A stretch of 7,012 bases of DNA from Cyclobacteriaceae bacterium. Its GTDB lineage: Bacteria > Bacteroidota > Bacteroidia > Cytophagales > Cyclobacteriaceae. The notes beneath the pieces are model-generated. The model was given only the letters and a program-made list of their open reading frames with translations. It was not told the DNA's origin and made no database searches. The position numbers and the translations under genes were made by a program. Shown here piece by piece: positions 1 to 6,850 of the stretch (position 1 is its first letter; each line of letters begins with the position of its first letter). The stretch lies in assembly GCA_030637245.1 (NCBI GenBank), contig DAOVVI010000078.1, forward strand, positions 1-7,012, read 5' to 3'.

Positions 1-129
1 AATACCCTTCACCTCATCGGGAAGTTCCTCCTTCATACTTTTGATGTTGAGGTATTCGAGTATCTTATTAAAAATAAAATCAAAGGAAAGTATTACTAAT
101 AATAAGATTAAAATGCTTTTTGCCTCCAT
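1..129 (-). CDS. M48-family (Ste24-like) membrane metallopeptidase, N-terminal fragment
   Basis: This is the 5' end of a gene that runs off the left edge of the window; 43 codons are visible. The protein starts MEAKSILILLLVILSFDF, a hydrophobic segment at about residues 5-20 that is probably the first membrane helix. It continues with EYLNIKSMKEELPDEVKGI at about residues 25-43. A helix followed by a Y-L-N-x-K-S, E-L-P-x-E, K-G-I pattern resembles the N-terminal domain of Ste24/CAAX-protease-like M48 peptidases of Bacteroidota. Those are zinc-dependent inner-membrane proteases. The catalytic HExxH would lie outside the window, so activity cannot be judged. The ATG at 127-129 is the earliest possible start, because an in-frame TGA lies three codons upstream at 136-138. 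There is no Shine-Dalgarno sequence, which is normal in this phylum. The gene follows the PorP-like gene on the same strand after a 99-bp gap, so it may be a separate unit. The family call rests on remembered N-terminal similarity only. Confidence 0.72.
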   Translation of the reverse strand, partial: MEAKSILILLLVILSFDFIFNKILEYLNIKSMKEELPDEVKGI

Positions 130-153
130 TGGGGATCAACTTTTTTTGGAATG

Positions 154-161
154 CAAAAATA
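154..161 (-). promoter_or_regulatory. Possible Bacteroidota -7 promoter element for the M48 gene
   Basis: Read on the minus strand the site is TATTTTTG, an exact match to the TAnnTTTG -7 consensus of Bacteroidota primary-sigma promoters. It lies 24 bp upstream of the M48 start codon. I see no TTG (-33) element at the usual spacing of about 19-21 bp. The surrounding DNA is very AT-rich, so a chance match is quite possible. Confidence 0.28.
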
Positions 162-228
162 TAAAAATCTTATGCAGTCGGACTGTTTTATTTGATTTAT
201 TCTAAAATAATAAAGGGAAATTATGCCT

Positions 229-1254
229 TTAAAATTTAGGACATGGGATCTGCCTTACATTCTTAGGAGGTTTCCTGGGATCACCCATGAAGAATTCATA
301 TCTAATTGAAACTTCATGTGCTCCTCCGGTGGCGATTCCGAGCTGTGATAGTGTATAATCAAAACTATAACCAATATGCAGTCCGTTGGTAGAAACTCCG
401 ACAAGGAATATTAATGACTCGTGATTGGAAATACCGTCAATTGGCTTGAATGGAAGGCCCCGGTACCACGTGCCAAATACAAAGGGCTCATACGTGAAAT
501 AGAGACCTGCATCCATTTGAGAAAATTGCCCCTGGAGTTTGTATTGTACGGTCGGAGTAAGACTAATGTCTCTATAACCGCCGGGAAAATTGAAGTCTGT
601 TGCCGTTGGCAATAAAAATTTATATCCCATGTGAGCCGAGTATTTTCTGGCTAATTCACTATTGCCTTCAATCAACGAATTTAACGGGGTTAAAAGGTGG
701 CTCGCAGAAAATCCAATCCAAAATTTGTCAGAATACAATAATCCACCTGCTCCGAAATCAAAATAATTATTTCTGAAATCCGCATTTATAATATTGTCAT
801 CCGTGACGTCTTTGAATTGCCCGTCAAAATCAATTTGATCGCCAAAAATTAAATTCCCTTTATCAATATTTTGCATAACATACGACCCTTCGAGGCCAGG
901 CCTGAAGATCAATCCATCTGTAATTCTAAGTTGATAAGCATATTGAAGCGCTAGACTGTGGGGTTTCAATCCGGCCAATCCCTCAACATCTGACATAAGC
1001 AATAAACCAACTCCACTATTATAATCATCGAAATAGTAGTCAAAATATCCGGAATAGGTCACGAAATTTGTCGGGTATGAGGGCCACTGATTTCTGTAAT
1101 TTATCCCTACTCTGGCCAATTCTGAAGAACCGGCAAAAGCGGGGTTTAAATAAAGCGGAGCCGCATAAAACTGAGAAAACTGGGGATCTTGCGCTTTCAC
1201 TTCCACTGCAAGTCCCAATAGTATTAGAAAAATGAACGTGTAACCTTTCAACAT
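229..1254 (-). CDS. PorP/SprF-family type IX secretion system membrane protein
   Basis: A complete 341-residue protein. Residues 1-21 form a signal peptide with a likely cut at VKA|QDP. The mature N-terminus carries the family hallmark QFSQFYAAPLYLNPAFAG (25-42), followed by NYRNQWP (52-58). The rest alternates short aromatic and glycine-rich strands typical of an outer-membrane beta-barrel: GVGLLLMSD (81-89), FDFGAGGLLYSDKFWIGFSASHL (165-187, key residues F165, G168, W179, G181) and IGYSFDY (294-300). It ends in a basic tail with CPKF, including the lone cysteine at residue 338. The length is normal for the family. SprF-type members are needed for secretion or surface attachment of type B C-terminal-domain cargo; PorP itself is a T9SS component. 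Here the neighbour, divergent across 208 bp, is such a cargo gene, so a dedicated partner role is more likely than the core PorP. I give no symbol because many paralogues exist. The ATG at 1252-1254 is chosen because it gives a compact signal peptide. Confidence 0.93.
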   Translation of the reverse strand: MLKGYTFIFLILLGLAVEVKAQDPQFSQFYAAPLYLNPAFAGSSELARVGINYRNQWPSYPTNFVTYSGYFDYYFDDYNSGVGLLLMSDVEGLAGLKPHSLALQYAYQLRITDGLIFRPGLEGSYVMQNIDKGNLIFGDQIDFDGQFKDVTDDNIINADFRNNYFDFGAGGLLYSDKFWIGFSASHLLTPLNSLIEGNSELARKYSAHMGYKFLLPTATDFNFPGGYRDISLTPTVQYKLQGQFSQMDAGLYFTYEPFVFGTWYRGLPFKPIDGISNHESLIFLVGVSTNGLHIGYSFDYTLSQLGIATGGAHEVSIRYEFFMGDPRKPPKNVRQIPCPKF

Positions 1255-1462
1255 TCAGAAGTTATATTAATGATAAATCGACCAATTGGTCTTAAATATA
1301 AAAATAGGACGTTACAAATATACTTTTATTGCATTTTTTATTATTTCTTGCAAAATGATAGATTCAACCAATCTACATGAAAATAGTTATTAAAACATAC
1401 GATTTATTATCTAACTTTCGTATTTATTGTATAAATATATATTGGAAACCTGAAAAGTTCTT
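1255..1462. promoter_or_regulatory. Divergent intergenic region between PorP-like gene and giant cargo gene
   Basis: This 208-bp AT-rich spacer must hold the promoters of both divergent genes. For the minus-strand gene there is one exact -7 match, listed separately. For the plus-strand gene only imperfect matches to TAnnTTTG are visible: TAACTTTC at 1412-1419 and TATATTGG at 1438-1445, each with one mismatch and without a convincing TTG at -33. Neither start codon has a Shine-Dalgarno sequence. I see no clear operator or riboswitch-like fold. Confidence 0.55.
1315..1322 (-). promoter_or_regulatory. Candidate -7 promoter element of the PorP/SprF-like gene
   Basis: On the minus strand the site reads TATATTTG, an exact TAnnTTTG match, which would give a 5' leader of roughly 50 nt. 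The nearest upstream TTTTG lies at 1351-1355, leaving 28 bp between the elements. That is longer than the usual spacing of about 19-21 bp, so the -33 element is missing or weak. Confidence 0.4.
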
Positions 1463-1552
1463 ATGAAAGAATTCTCAAGATTAAAAATGAATAGTGGTAA
1501 GTATTACCTGTTTTCATTCCTTTTAATATTCCTTTCCCAAATTGTAAATGCA
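1463..1552 (+). other. Signal peptide coding region of the giant secreted protein
   Basis: Residues 1-30 contain basic residues (K2, R6, K8, K13), a hydrophobic core YYLFSFLLIFLSQIV (14-28) and a VNA|Q cleavage site. This directs Sec export to the periplasm ahead of T9SS translocation. If translation starts at the second ATG (1487), the peptide is 22 residues long, which is closer to the typical length. Confidence 0.85.
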
Positions 1553-4500
1553 CAGAACAATTCAAGGTACAACTGGTATTTTGGAAACTCTCAGTATGGA
1601 ATAATATTCAATAAATCAGATGATCAACCAAACCAGACAGATACACAAGCTACGCCATTTGGAAATGGTGCTTCCGCAGTAGCAACAGACAGGATTTCCG
1701 GTGATCTTTTATTTTATACGGATGGTGAATATGTCTATGATGCCACGCATACGATAATGTTTAACTGGACAGGTTTAAACGGGAATACTTCAGCGAATCA
1801 AAGTGTTGCCATAAGCCCGAAACCAAATTCCCCGGGACAGTATTTTATCTTTACGAATACAGCTAATTATCCGGGATCGGGGAACATATTCGTTAGTACC
1901 GTAAATATGAACTCGGATGGAAATGCCACTTCTCCGGAGCCGCCATTAGGTGAGTTAATTTTAGAAAACTTTCCTGCTCTTGTGCCTCCCATTCAAGTGA
2001 GCCCTGGTATGTTGGTATTTGAATATATGAACTTTTATTTTCTATTAGTTCAGGATTTTACGACTGGGGAATATAAACTTTATCGCATTGATGGGAATAA
2101 TAGAGTATTAATAAAAACTTTGCCCAATCCATCAAACATAATTGCCGCAAATTTCTCATTTCATCCGGGAACAGGACAGATAGCAGTTTCTCCAAATAAT
2201 CAGGGAGCAAATATTCAGATATTGCAGTTCGATCCTTCTGTTGACACATTAGGATTTGTTCAGGAGATCCCAAATTCAGGAAATTTTGATACGGCAAATG
2301 AGGCGATTTACGATGTGGAATGGTCACCGGATGGCACAAAGATATTTATTTCCAGATTTGGTGACGGCACACAGGAAGGAATTCTTTACAGGTATGACCT
2401 TACCAATCCAACTGCCTCTCTTGATCAGGTCAATCCATCATCTCTTTTCCGAAGTTTTGGTGTTCAAATAGGTCCTGATGGAAGAATATATCACTTATAC
2501 CAGGAAAATAATGGAGGACCGATACGGGTCGGACGGATTACAAATCCAAATGATTCGTTGGTTTCTAATATAGTTTATCAATCGGTTCCACTAGGCAATG
2601 ATGATTTTGCAAGTAGTCAATTTCCGGCATTTTCACCAAAAGCACCAATTGTCTTTTCTCCTAACACATTTGAAATAGTAAATCAAAATACTTGTGAGAG
2701 TTCACCTACGAAGTTTTTCCCGGATTTCGATCCTCCTGCTGATTTTTACCGATGGGATTTTGGTGAACCGGCCTCACCCGATAATAATTCTAATTTAATA
2801 GCTCCAATCCATACCTATCAAGGGCCGGGGGCCTACCAGGTAACCCTGGTTGCGGGAATCAATGGATCCGTTGATACAGTCACTCAAACAGTTATGGTAA
2901 TTCAAATGCCGGATTCTGTTGATTTAGGGCAGGATACGGTGATATGCCCAGGGGAAACACTTACGCTTGATGCGATTGGTGTTAATGGTACACCGGCACA
3001 GCAATATCGATGGAGTACCGGAGAAACCGGGCAAACAATCACCGTGGATTCAACCAACGCCACTGGTTATTTTTGGGTAGTTGCTGACTATGGAACCTGT
3101 ACTTCTTACGATGGTATAAATGTGGAAGAATATGGCGAGCAAACACAGACTGCCAATTACTGGTATTTTGGAAATAATGCAGGGATTAACTTCAATGAAC
3201 AACCGCCTGTTGCAGTTTCTGATGGTCAGTTAATGGCCCCGGAGGGTTCGGCTTCCATTTCGGAAAGGAATGGAGAAAATCTGTTTTATACGGATGGCGT
3301 AATAATTTATGACCAGGACCATAACGTGATGTTTAATGGAAATAACATTGGCGGTGAGAATAGTTCTACCCAATCTTCAATAATTATTCCTTTTCCAAAT
3401 GATGAAACTCTTTTTTATGTATTCACTACAAGAGAGGTTTATAATCCTTCCAGAGATTATGTGTTGAGTTATTCTGTAGTAGATATTAAAGAAATTGGAA
3501 ATGGGACTGTGGGTGAGGTGGTTACGCAGAATAAGCCCTTATTTGAAAAAACTACCGAACGCATTACAGCTACAAGTCCCGGAGGTTTTGTCTGGTTAAT
3601 CGCACATGAATTTGGCAATAATACCTTTCGAGCCTACCCGATTACCGACCAGGGAATTGGTAATCCTGTATTAACCAGCATCGGTTCTTCTCATGATTTA
3701 AATGATGAAGACGCCGCGCAGGGATATATGAAACTTTCGGCAGATGGAACAAGGCTTGTTGTGGCATTTACAAGCGGGGGGAAAAATTACGTAGAAATAT
3801 TTGATTTTGATGGCATGACGGGAACACTTTCAAATTTCCTACAGATAGAACTGCCAGATGACAATCCGCCATACCAGGTTTATGGAGTTGAGTTTTCTTC
3901 TAATAGTGATAAACTTTTTGTAACGGTCAATAATCCAACATCACCACAATCAAAACTATATGAATTGAAACTGCATAATTATGATAAGGATTCTGTTGAA
4001 TCCACCATTGCAGAGCTTATTGATGAACCTGGAGTAAATATGGGGGCAATCCAGACAGGACCTGATGGACAAATATATGTAGCACGTGATGGAGAACAAT
4101 TCTTGGGAACTATTATTGAAAACCTTGATACACTTTCCAATTCCACCTATATGGCAAGTGGATTTGACCTGGGAACAGGAACATCTTCTTTAGGTTTACC
4201 CAACTTTATTCAAAGTTTTTTCCAACAAACACCAGGCCCGGCTGCCACAGTAATTCCTGCCTGTATTACACAAACCTCTACATTTATTGGGAATGGGACC
4301 TCAATTATTGATGAATTTCTATGGACCTTTGGAGATGGCGGGTCTGCAACAACTGATACCACGTCTCATGTTTATTTGGCTGATTCGATATACACTGTTG
4401 CTTTTAATGTGAGTAACAGGTGTGGCCTGGATACCACAATTGTGCAACAAGTGGATATTTCAGGATTCCCGGATGACGCCACAATTCCATTGGTTGATAT

Positions 4501-6700
4501 AATATGTGACGGGCCATTGGTATTGGATGCTGATACAACTAATGCAGGTGGAAAGCAATTTATCTGGAATACAGGTGAAACAACACAAATTATCCAGGTT
4601 ACACTGCCCGGAGATTATTCAGTGAGAATTATAAATGCTGCAGGTTGTGAATCGGAAGATACTACGATGGTATTTGATGGCAGACCATTATTTGATTTAG
4701 GACCAAATATTACCGTATGCCAGGGAGATTCCATCCCACCATTGAATACAGGATTGCCAAACGGTAATCCGCCAAACACCTTTACATGGTTTCGTGATGG
4801 TGTAAACCAGAATAACAATGCCAGTTTCCTGGTGGTTGATACAAATACGAGTGGAACCTTTGAATATACGGTTAACGTTATTGATGGATTAACCGGTTGC
4901 GTAAATGATGATACGATAACAGTTACCATAAATCCGACTCCCCAGGCTGTATATGCTGTGACAAATAGTAATTGTGGGAATAGTGATGGTCAGATTGATG
5001 TTACCAGCAATTTATCTAATTTATCAGTAGAGTGGTTTGATCCTACTAATACTTCAATTGGGACTAATCCAATTTTACCCACAATACCTGCCGGTGCTTA
5101 TACATTAGTTGTATCTGACAATATTAGTGCTTGTTCACAATCATATTCTATCAACGTAATTGATCAGAATCCGCAATTTACCATAGCCGTAGCCCCACCC
5201 ACGCAATTTTGTTACGGCTCGCAAATAGATGTTACTGTGACTTCAACTGCCGGCCCTCCTCCCCTTACGTTTGGTGGTGGAAGATATACACTTACTAATG
5301 AGGCTACACTGCAAGTTTTTGAAACAGATACAATAACCAATGATCTAGGTAATTCTACTGTTAATTTTTCAATAGATTCTGTGACTGGGGGAAGTTATTC
5401 ATTACTGGTAAGTGCATTTGGATGTACAAATCAACAAGTATCAATTGTAGTTATAGATCCGGCAACCATGGATTTGACAGTTGCTCCATTGTTTGATATT
5501 TGTACTGACGATCCCACTATCACAGCAAGTTCAACAACTCCGGGAGCAATCTTTAATTGGACAGGTCCGAATGGATTTTCAGCATCCGGATCTAGTGTCC
5601 CTGTAAGTGAGTCAGGTCAGTATTTTGTGACTGCATCAGTTGCTGGTGGAATTCCATGTGATACTACTGCTTCAACTCAGGTAAATCTTGAAATTTCACC
5701 TGATCCAATTATAGAACCATTATCGGATGGGTGCGATGGGACAAGACAAGTTGGTGTAACGAATTTAACAGGGACAAATTACTCTTATTTATGGTCAACA
5801 GGATCATCAGCGCCCTCTATAACGATTACAACATCTGCACTATATGATATAACAGTCCGAGATCAAAATACAGGGTGCCAGGGAGATGATGCCCTGCAAG
5901 TCGATGTGTATGAACCATTAAATGTAGCAGTAACTGTTGATCAGCAAGCATGTGAAGACGGGAATTTAGTAACGCTATCCGCCATTGTGATACCAAATCA
6001 AGCTGTTACATATCAATGGTTTTTAAATGGTGCGGAACTGGGAGATACTGATGCAGATCTTGAAACAGGTAACCAGGGTTTATACCGGGCAGATGTGACA
6101 GATGTGGCTACCGGTAATTGTGTGGCCTCCGGAGAGTTACAAATTACACGGGCGCCTGTTACTCCAAGCAACATTGATCCATTGTACGTGATTTGTCCAG
6201 CACCACCGGCTAATGAAATAGCGATTATTGAACCGGGAAATTTTATAACTTATTTAGTTTTTAATATTGGTACAGGTGATGAAGTTTTTGAAGCTTTACC
6301 CGGGATATTTGAAATTACAGAAGAGGGCGATTATAGCTTCGATCTCGAAAATGAATTTAATTGCTGGACATTTGATACCACCAGGGTAGATGTAGATTGT
6401 GTACCCGTCATTTATGCTCCAACAGCATTTAGCCCGTATGCCAACATTCCGGAAAACCAAACATTTAAATTGTACCCAACCTTTGTTGGAGATTTTCAGA
6501 TCTTCATTTACAATCGTTGGGGAGAGCTGGTTTACTTTTCAGATGATTTGGACTTTATGATCAACGAGGGCTGGAATGGCATGAAGAATGGTCAGCTTTT
6601 GGCATTGGGAACTTATGCCTATGTAATCAAATTCCGAAGTATTTCAGAGCCAGAACGTGGAATTATTGAGCAGCCCGGTGGAGTGACCTTGTTACGATAA
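1463..6700 (+). CDS. Giant secreted multidomain protein with tandem propeller-PKD-Ig modules and T9SS type B sorting domain
   Basis: A 1745-residue protein. The signal peptide ends near VNA|QNN (28-33). The ATG at 1487 (residue 9, preceded by ATTAAAA) is an equally plausible start and gives a shorter signal peptide. Domains in order: propeller-like domain 1 at about 37-395 (WYFGN, LLFYTDG, blade motifs WSPDGTKIF and GPDGRIY); PKD 1 at about 405-480 (WDFGEPAS, HTY); Ig-like at 487-556 (ICPG, WSTGET); propeller-like domain 2 at about 565-920 (WYFGN, NLFYTDG, GPDGQIY); PKD 2 at about 930-1000 (WTFGDGG); eight Ig-like/SprB-like units at about 1009-1647; type B C-terminal domain at about 1648-1745 (YNRWGELV, final GGVTLLR). 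Export by the T9SS and display on the cell surface follow from the C-terminal domain. Adhesion or matrix binding is inferred from the PKD and Ig architecture. No catalytic motif is visible. The divergent PorP/SprF-like gene is its probable partner. The reading frame is intact over 5.2 kb. Domain edges are estimates by eye. Confidence 0.93.
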   Translation: MKEFSRLKMNSGKYYLFSFLLIFLSQIVNAQNNSRYNWYFGNSQYGIIFNKSDDQPNQTDTQATPFGNGASAVATDRISGDLLFYTDGEYVYDATHTIMFNWTGLNGNTSANQSVAISPKPNSPGQYFIFTNTANYPGSGNIFVSTVNMNSDGNATSPEPPLGELILENFPALVPPIQVSPGMLVFEYMNFYFLLVQDFTTGEYKLYRIDGNNRVLIKTLPNPSNIIAANFSFHPGTGQIAVSPNNQGANIQILQFDPSVDTLGFVQEIPNSGNFDTANEAIYDVEWSPDGTKIFISRFGDGTQEGILYRYDLTNPTASLDQVNPSSLFRSFGVQIGPDGRIYHLYQENNGGPIRVGRITNPNDSLVSNIVYQSVPLGNDDFASSQFPAFSPKAPIVFSPNTFEIVNQNTCESSPTKFFPDFDPPADFYRWDFGEPASPDNNSNLIAPIHTYQGPGAYQVTLVAGINGSVDTVTQTVMVIQMPDSVDLGQDTVICPGETLTLDAIGVNGTPAQQYRWSTGETGQTITVDSTNATGYFWVVADYGTCTSYDGINVEEYGEQTQTANYWYFGNNAGINFNEQPPVAVSDGQLMAPEGSASISERNGENLFYTDGVIIYDQDHNVMFNGNNIGGENSSTQSSIIIPFPNDETLFYVFTTREVYNPSRDYVLSYSVVDIKEIGNGTVGEVVTQNKPLFEKTTERITATSPGGFVWLIAHEFGNNTFRAYPITDQGIGNPVLTSIGSSHDLNDEDAAQGYMKLSADGTRLVVAFTSGGKNYVEIFDFDGMTGTLSNFLQIELPDDNPPYQVYGVEFSSNSDKLFVTVNNPTSPQSKLYELKLHNYDKDSVESTIAELIDEPGVNMGAIQTGPDGQIYVARDGEQFLGTIIENLDTLSNSTYMASGFDLGTGTSSLGLPNFIQSFFQQTPGPAATVIPACITQTSTFIGNGTSIIDEFLWTFGDGGSATTDTTSHVYLADSIYTVAFNVSNRCGLDTTIVQQVDISGFPDDATIPLVDIICDGPLVLDADTTNAGGKQFIWNTGETTQIIQVTLPGDYSVRIINAAGCESEDTTMVFDGRPLFDLGPNITVCQGDSIPPLNTGLPNGNPPNTFTWFRDGVNQNNNASFLVVDTNTSGTFEYTVNVIDGLTGCVNDDTITVTINPTPQAVYAVTNSNCGNSDGQIDVTSNLSNLSVEWFDPTNTSIGTNPILPTIPAGAYTLVVSDNISACSQSYSINVIDQNPQFTIAVAPPTQFCYGSQIDVTVTSTAGPPPLTFGGGRYTLTNEATLQVFETDTITNDLGNSTVNFSIDSVTGGSYSLLVSAFGCTNQQVSIVVIDPATMDLTVAPLFDICTDDPTITASSTTPGAIFNWTGPNGFSASGSSVPVSESGQYFVTASVAGGIPCDTTASTQVNLEISPDPIIEPLSDGCDGTRQVGVTNLTGTNYSYLWSTGSSAPSITITTSALYDITVRDQNTGCQGDDALQVDVYEPLNVAVTVDQQACEDGNLVTLSAIVIPNQAVTYQWFLNGAELGDTDADLETGNQGLYRADVTDVATGNCVASGELQITRAPVTPSNIDPLYVICPAPPANEIAIIEPGNFITYLVFNIGTGDEVFEALPGIFEITEEGDYSFDLENEFNCWTFDTTRVDVDCVPVIYAPTAFSPYANIPENQTFKLYPTFVGDFQIFIYNRWGELVYFSDDLDFMINEGWNGMKNGQLLALGTYAYVIKFRSISEPERGIIEQPGGVTLLR
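1571..3130 (+). repeat. Tandem module copy 1: propeller-like domain + PKD + Ig-like (residues 37-556)
   Basis: First of two homologous units within the giant protein. It opens with NWYFGNSQYG, followed by LLFYTDG (82-88), YDATHTIMFN (92-101), the blade-like motifs FSFHPGTGQIAVS (231-243), VEWSPDGTKIFIS (285-297) and VQIGPDGRIY (334-343), then a PKD (WDFGEP, 431-436) and an Ig-like domain (VICPG, YRWSTGET). Copy 2 has the same elements in the same order. The propeller-like fold is inferred from the repeated SPDG/GPDG strand motifs and has not been demonstrated. Confidence 0.82.
3155..4672 (+). repeat. Tandem module copy 2: propeller-like domain + PKD + Ig-like (residues 565-1070)
   Basis: Second homologous unit: NYWYFGNNAG, NLFYTDG (606-612), YDQDHNVMFN (616-625), MKLSADGTRLVVA (756-768), VEFSSNSDKLFVT (809-821), IQTGPDGQIY (863-872), PKD WTFGDGG (954-960) and Ig-like IICDG with FIWNTGET. 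The DNA still shares short identical runs with copy 1, such as ACTGGTATTTTGGAAA at 1572-1587 and 3159-3174, but most of it has diverged. The duplication is therefore old and not an assembly error. Confidence 0.82.
4487..6403 (+). repeat. Array of eight Ig-like/SprB-like beta-sandwich domains (residues 1009-1647)
   Basis: Divergent units of about 65-95 residues, starting near residues 1009, 1074, 1160, 1236, 1333, 1414, 1485 and 1565. Each has a cysteine near its start, usually a central W, an aromatic G-x-Y/F strand and a second cysteine near its end. The unit at 1160-1234 (NSNCGNSDGQIDV, IPAGAYTLVVSDN) looks like a SprB-type repeat. The first unit overlaps module copy 2 by definition. The array probably forms a stalk between the propellers and the membrane-proximal sorting domain. 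Unit boundaries are approximate. Confidence 0.72.
6404..6697 (+). other. T9SS type B (gliding motility-associated) C-terminal sorting domain
   Basis: Residues 1648-1745. Diagnostic elements are YAPTAFSP (1651-1658), FQIFIYNRWGELVYFS (1678-1693), a GWNG-x-x-x-G stretch (1703-1710), LGTYAYVIKF (1715-1724) and the terminal GGVTLLR. This matches the CHU_C / gliding-associated C-terminal family, which targets proteins through the T9SS and usually depends on a PorP/SprF-like partner. The usual SPNGDG-x-N-D loop is replaced here by SPYANIPENQT. Confidence 0.9.
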
Positions 6701-6787
6701 AGTTGCTATTCCAGGAATTGGCTTCTTCAATCGCCTATTGATTCCCCGATAATAGCTGGTTTAATAAGAAAAATGTGTATTTAATTT

Positions 6788-6805
6788 ATGCGAACGCATT
6801 TTTTT
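6788..6805 (+). terminator. Possible intrinsic terminator after the giant gene
   Basis: ATGCG-AA-CGCAT is a perfect inverted repeat that folds as a stem of 4-5 bp with a tiny loop, followed at once by seven T residues (6799-6805). It lies 87 bp after the stop codon of the plus-strand gene. The T-run favours a terminator on the plus strand, but the stem is short, so stability is doubtful. Confidence 0.38.
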
Positions 6806-6850
6806 AAACTAGCCTTGCAATAATCCTATCACACTAACCTTTATAAAGTA

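Noticed and set aside
175..185. CAGTC-G-GACTG palindrome between the PorP-like and M48 genes, considered as a terminator
   Set aside because: The usable stem is only 4 bp with a 3-nt loop, and the minus-strand T-rich tract starts several bases after it; too weak to call.
421..615. Open frame of 64 codons on the plus strand inside the PorP-like gene
   Set aside because: It lies antisense within a well-supported gene, has no signal or domain pattern, and the minus-strand protein matches family hallmarks across this stretch.
1255..1462. Possible small RNA or riboswitch in the divergent region
   Set aside because: No strong stem, conserved riboswitch core or terminator hairpin could be seen; the region is simply AT-rich.
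2058..2471. Two overlapping open frames (minus 2058-2339; plus 2256-2471) inside the giant gene
   Set aside because: Both lie within the first propeller-like domain, whose motifs are clear in the main frame; their translations look like out-of-frame shadow peptides.
1572..3174. Repeated DNA within the giant gene considered as an assembly artefact or recent duplication
   Set aside because: Only short runs such as the 16-bp ACTGGTATTTTGGAAA are identical; the rest has diverged strongly in DNA and protein, so the duplication is real and old.
4615..4929. Minus-strand open frame of 104 codons inside the Ig-like array
   Set aside because: It is the antisense shadow of a conserved Ig-like region and shows no recognisable family or start context.
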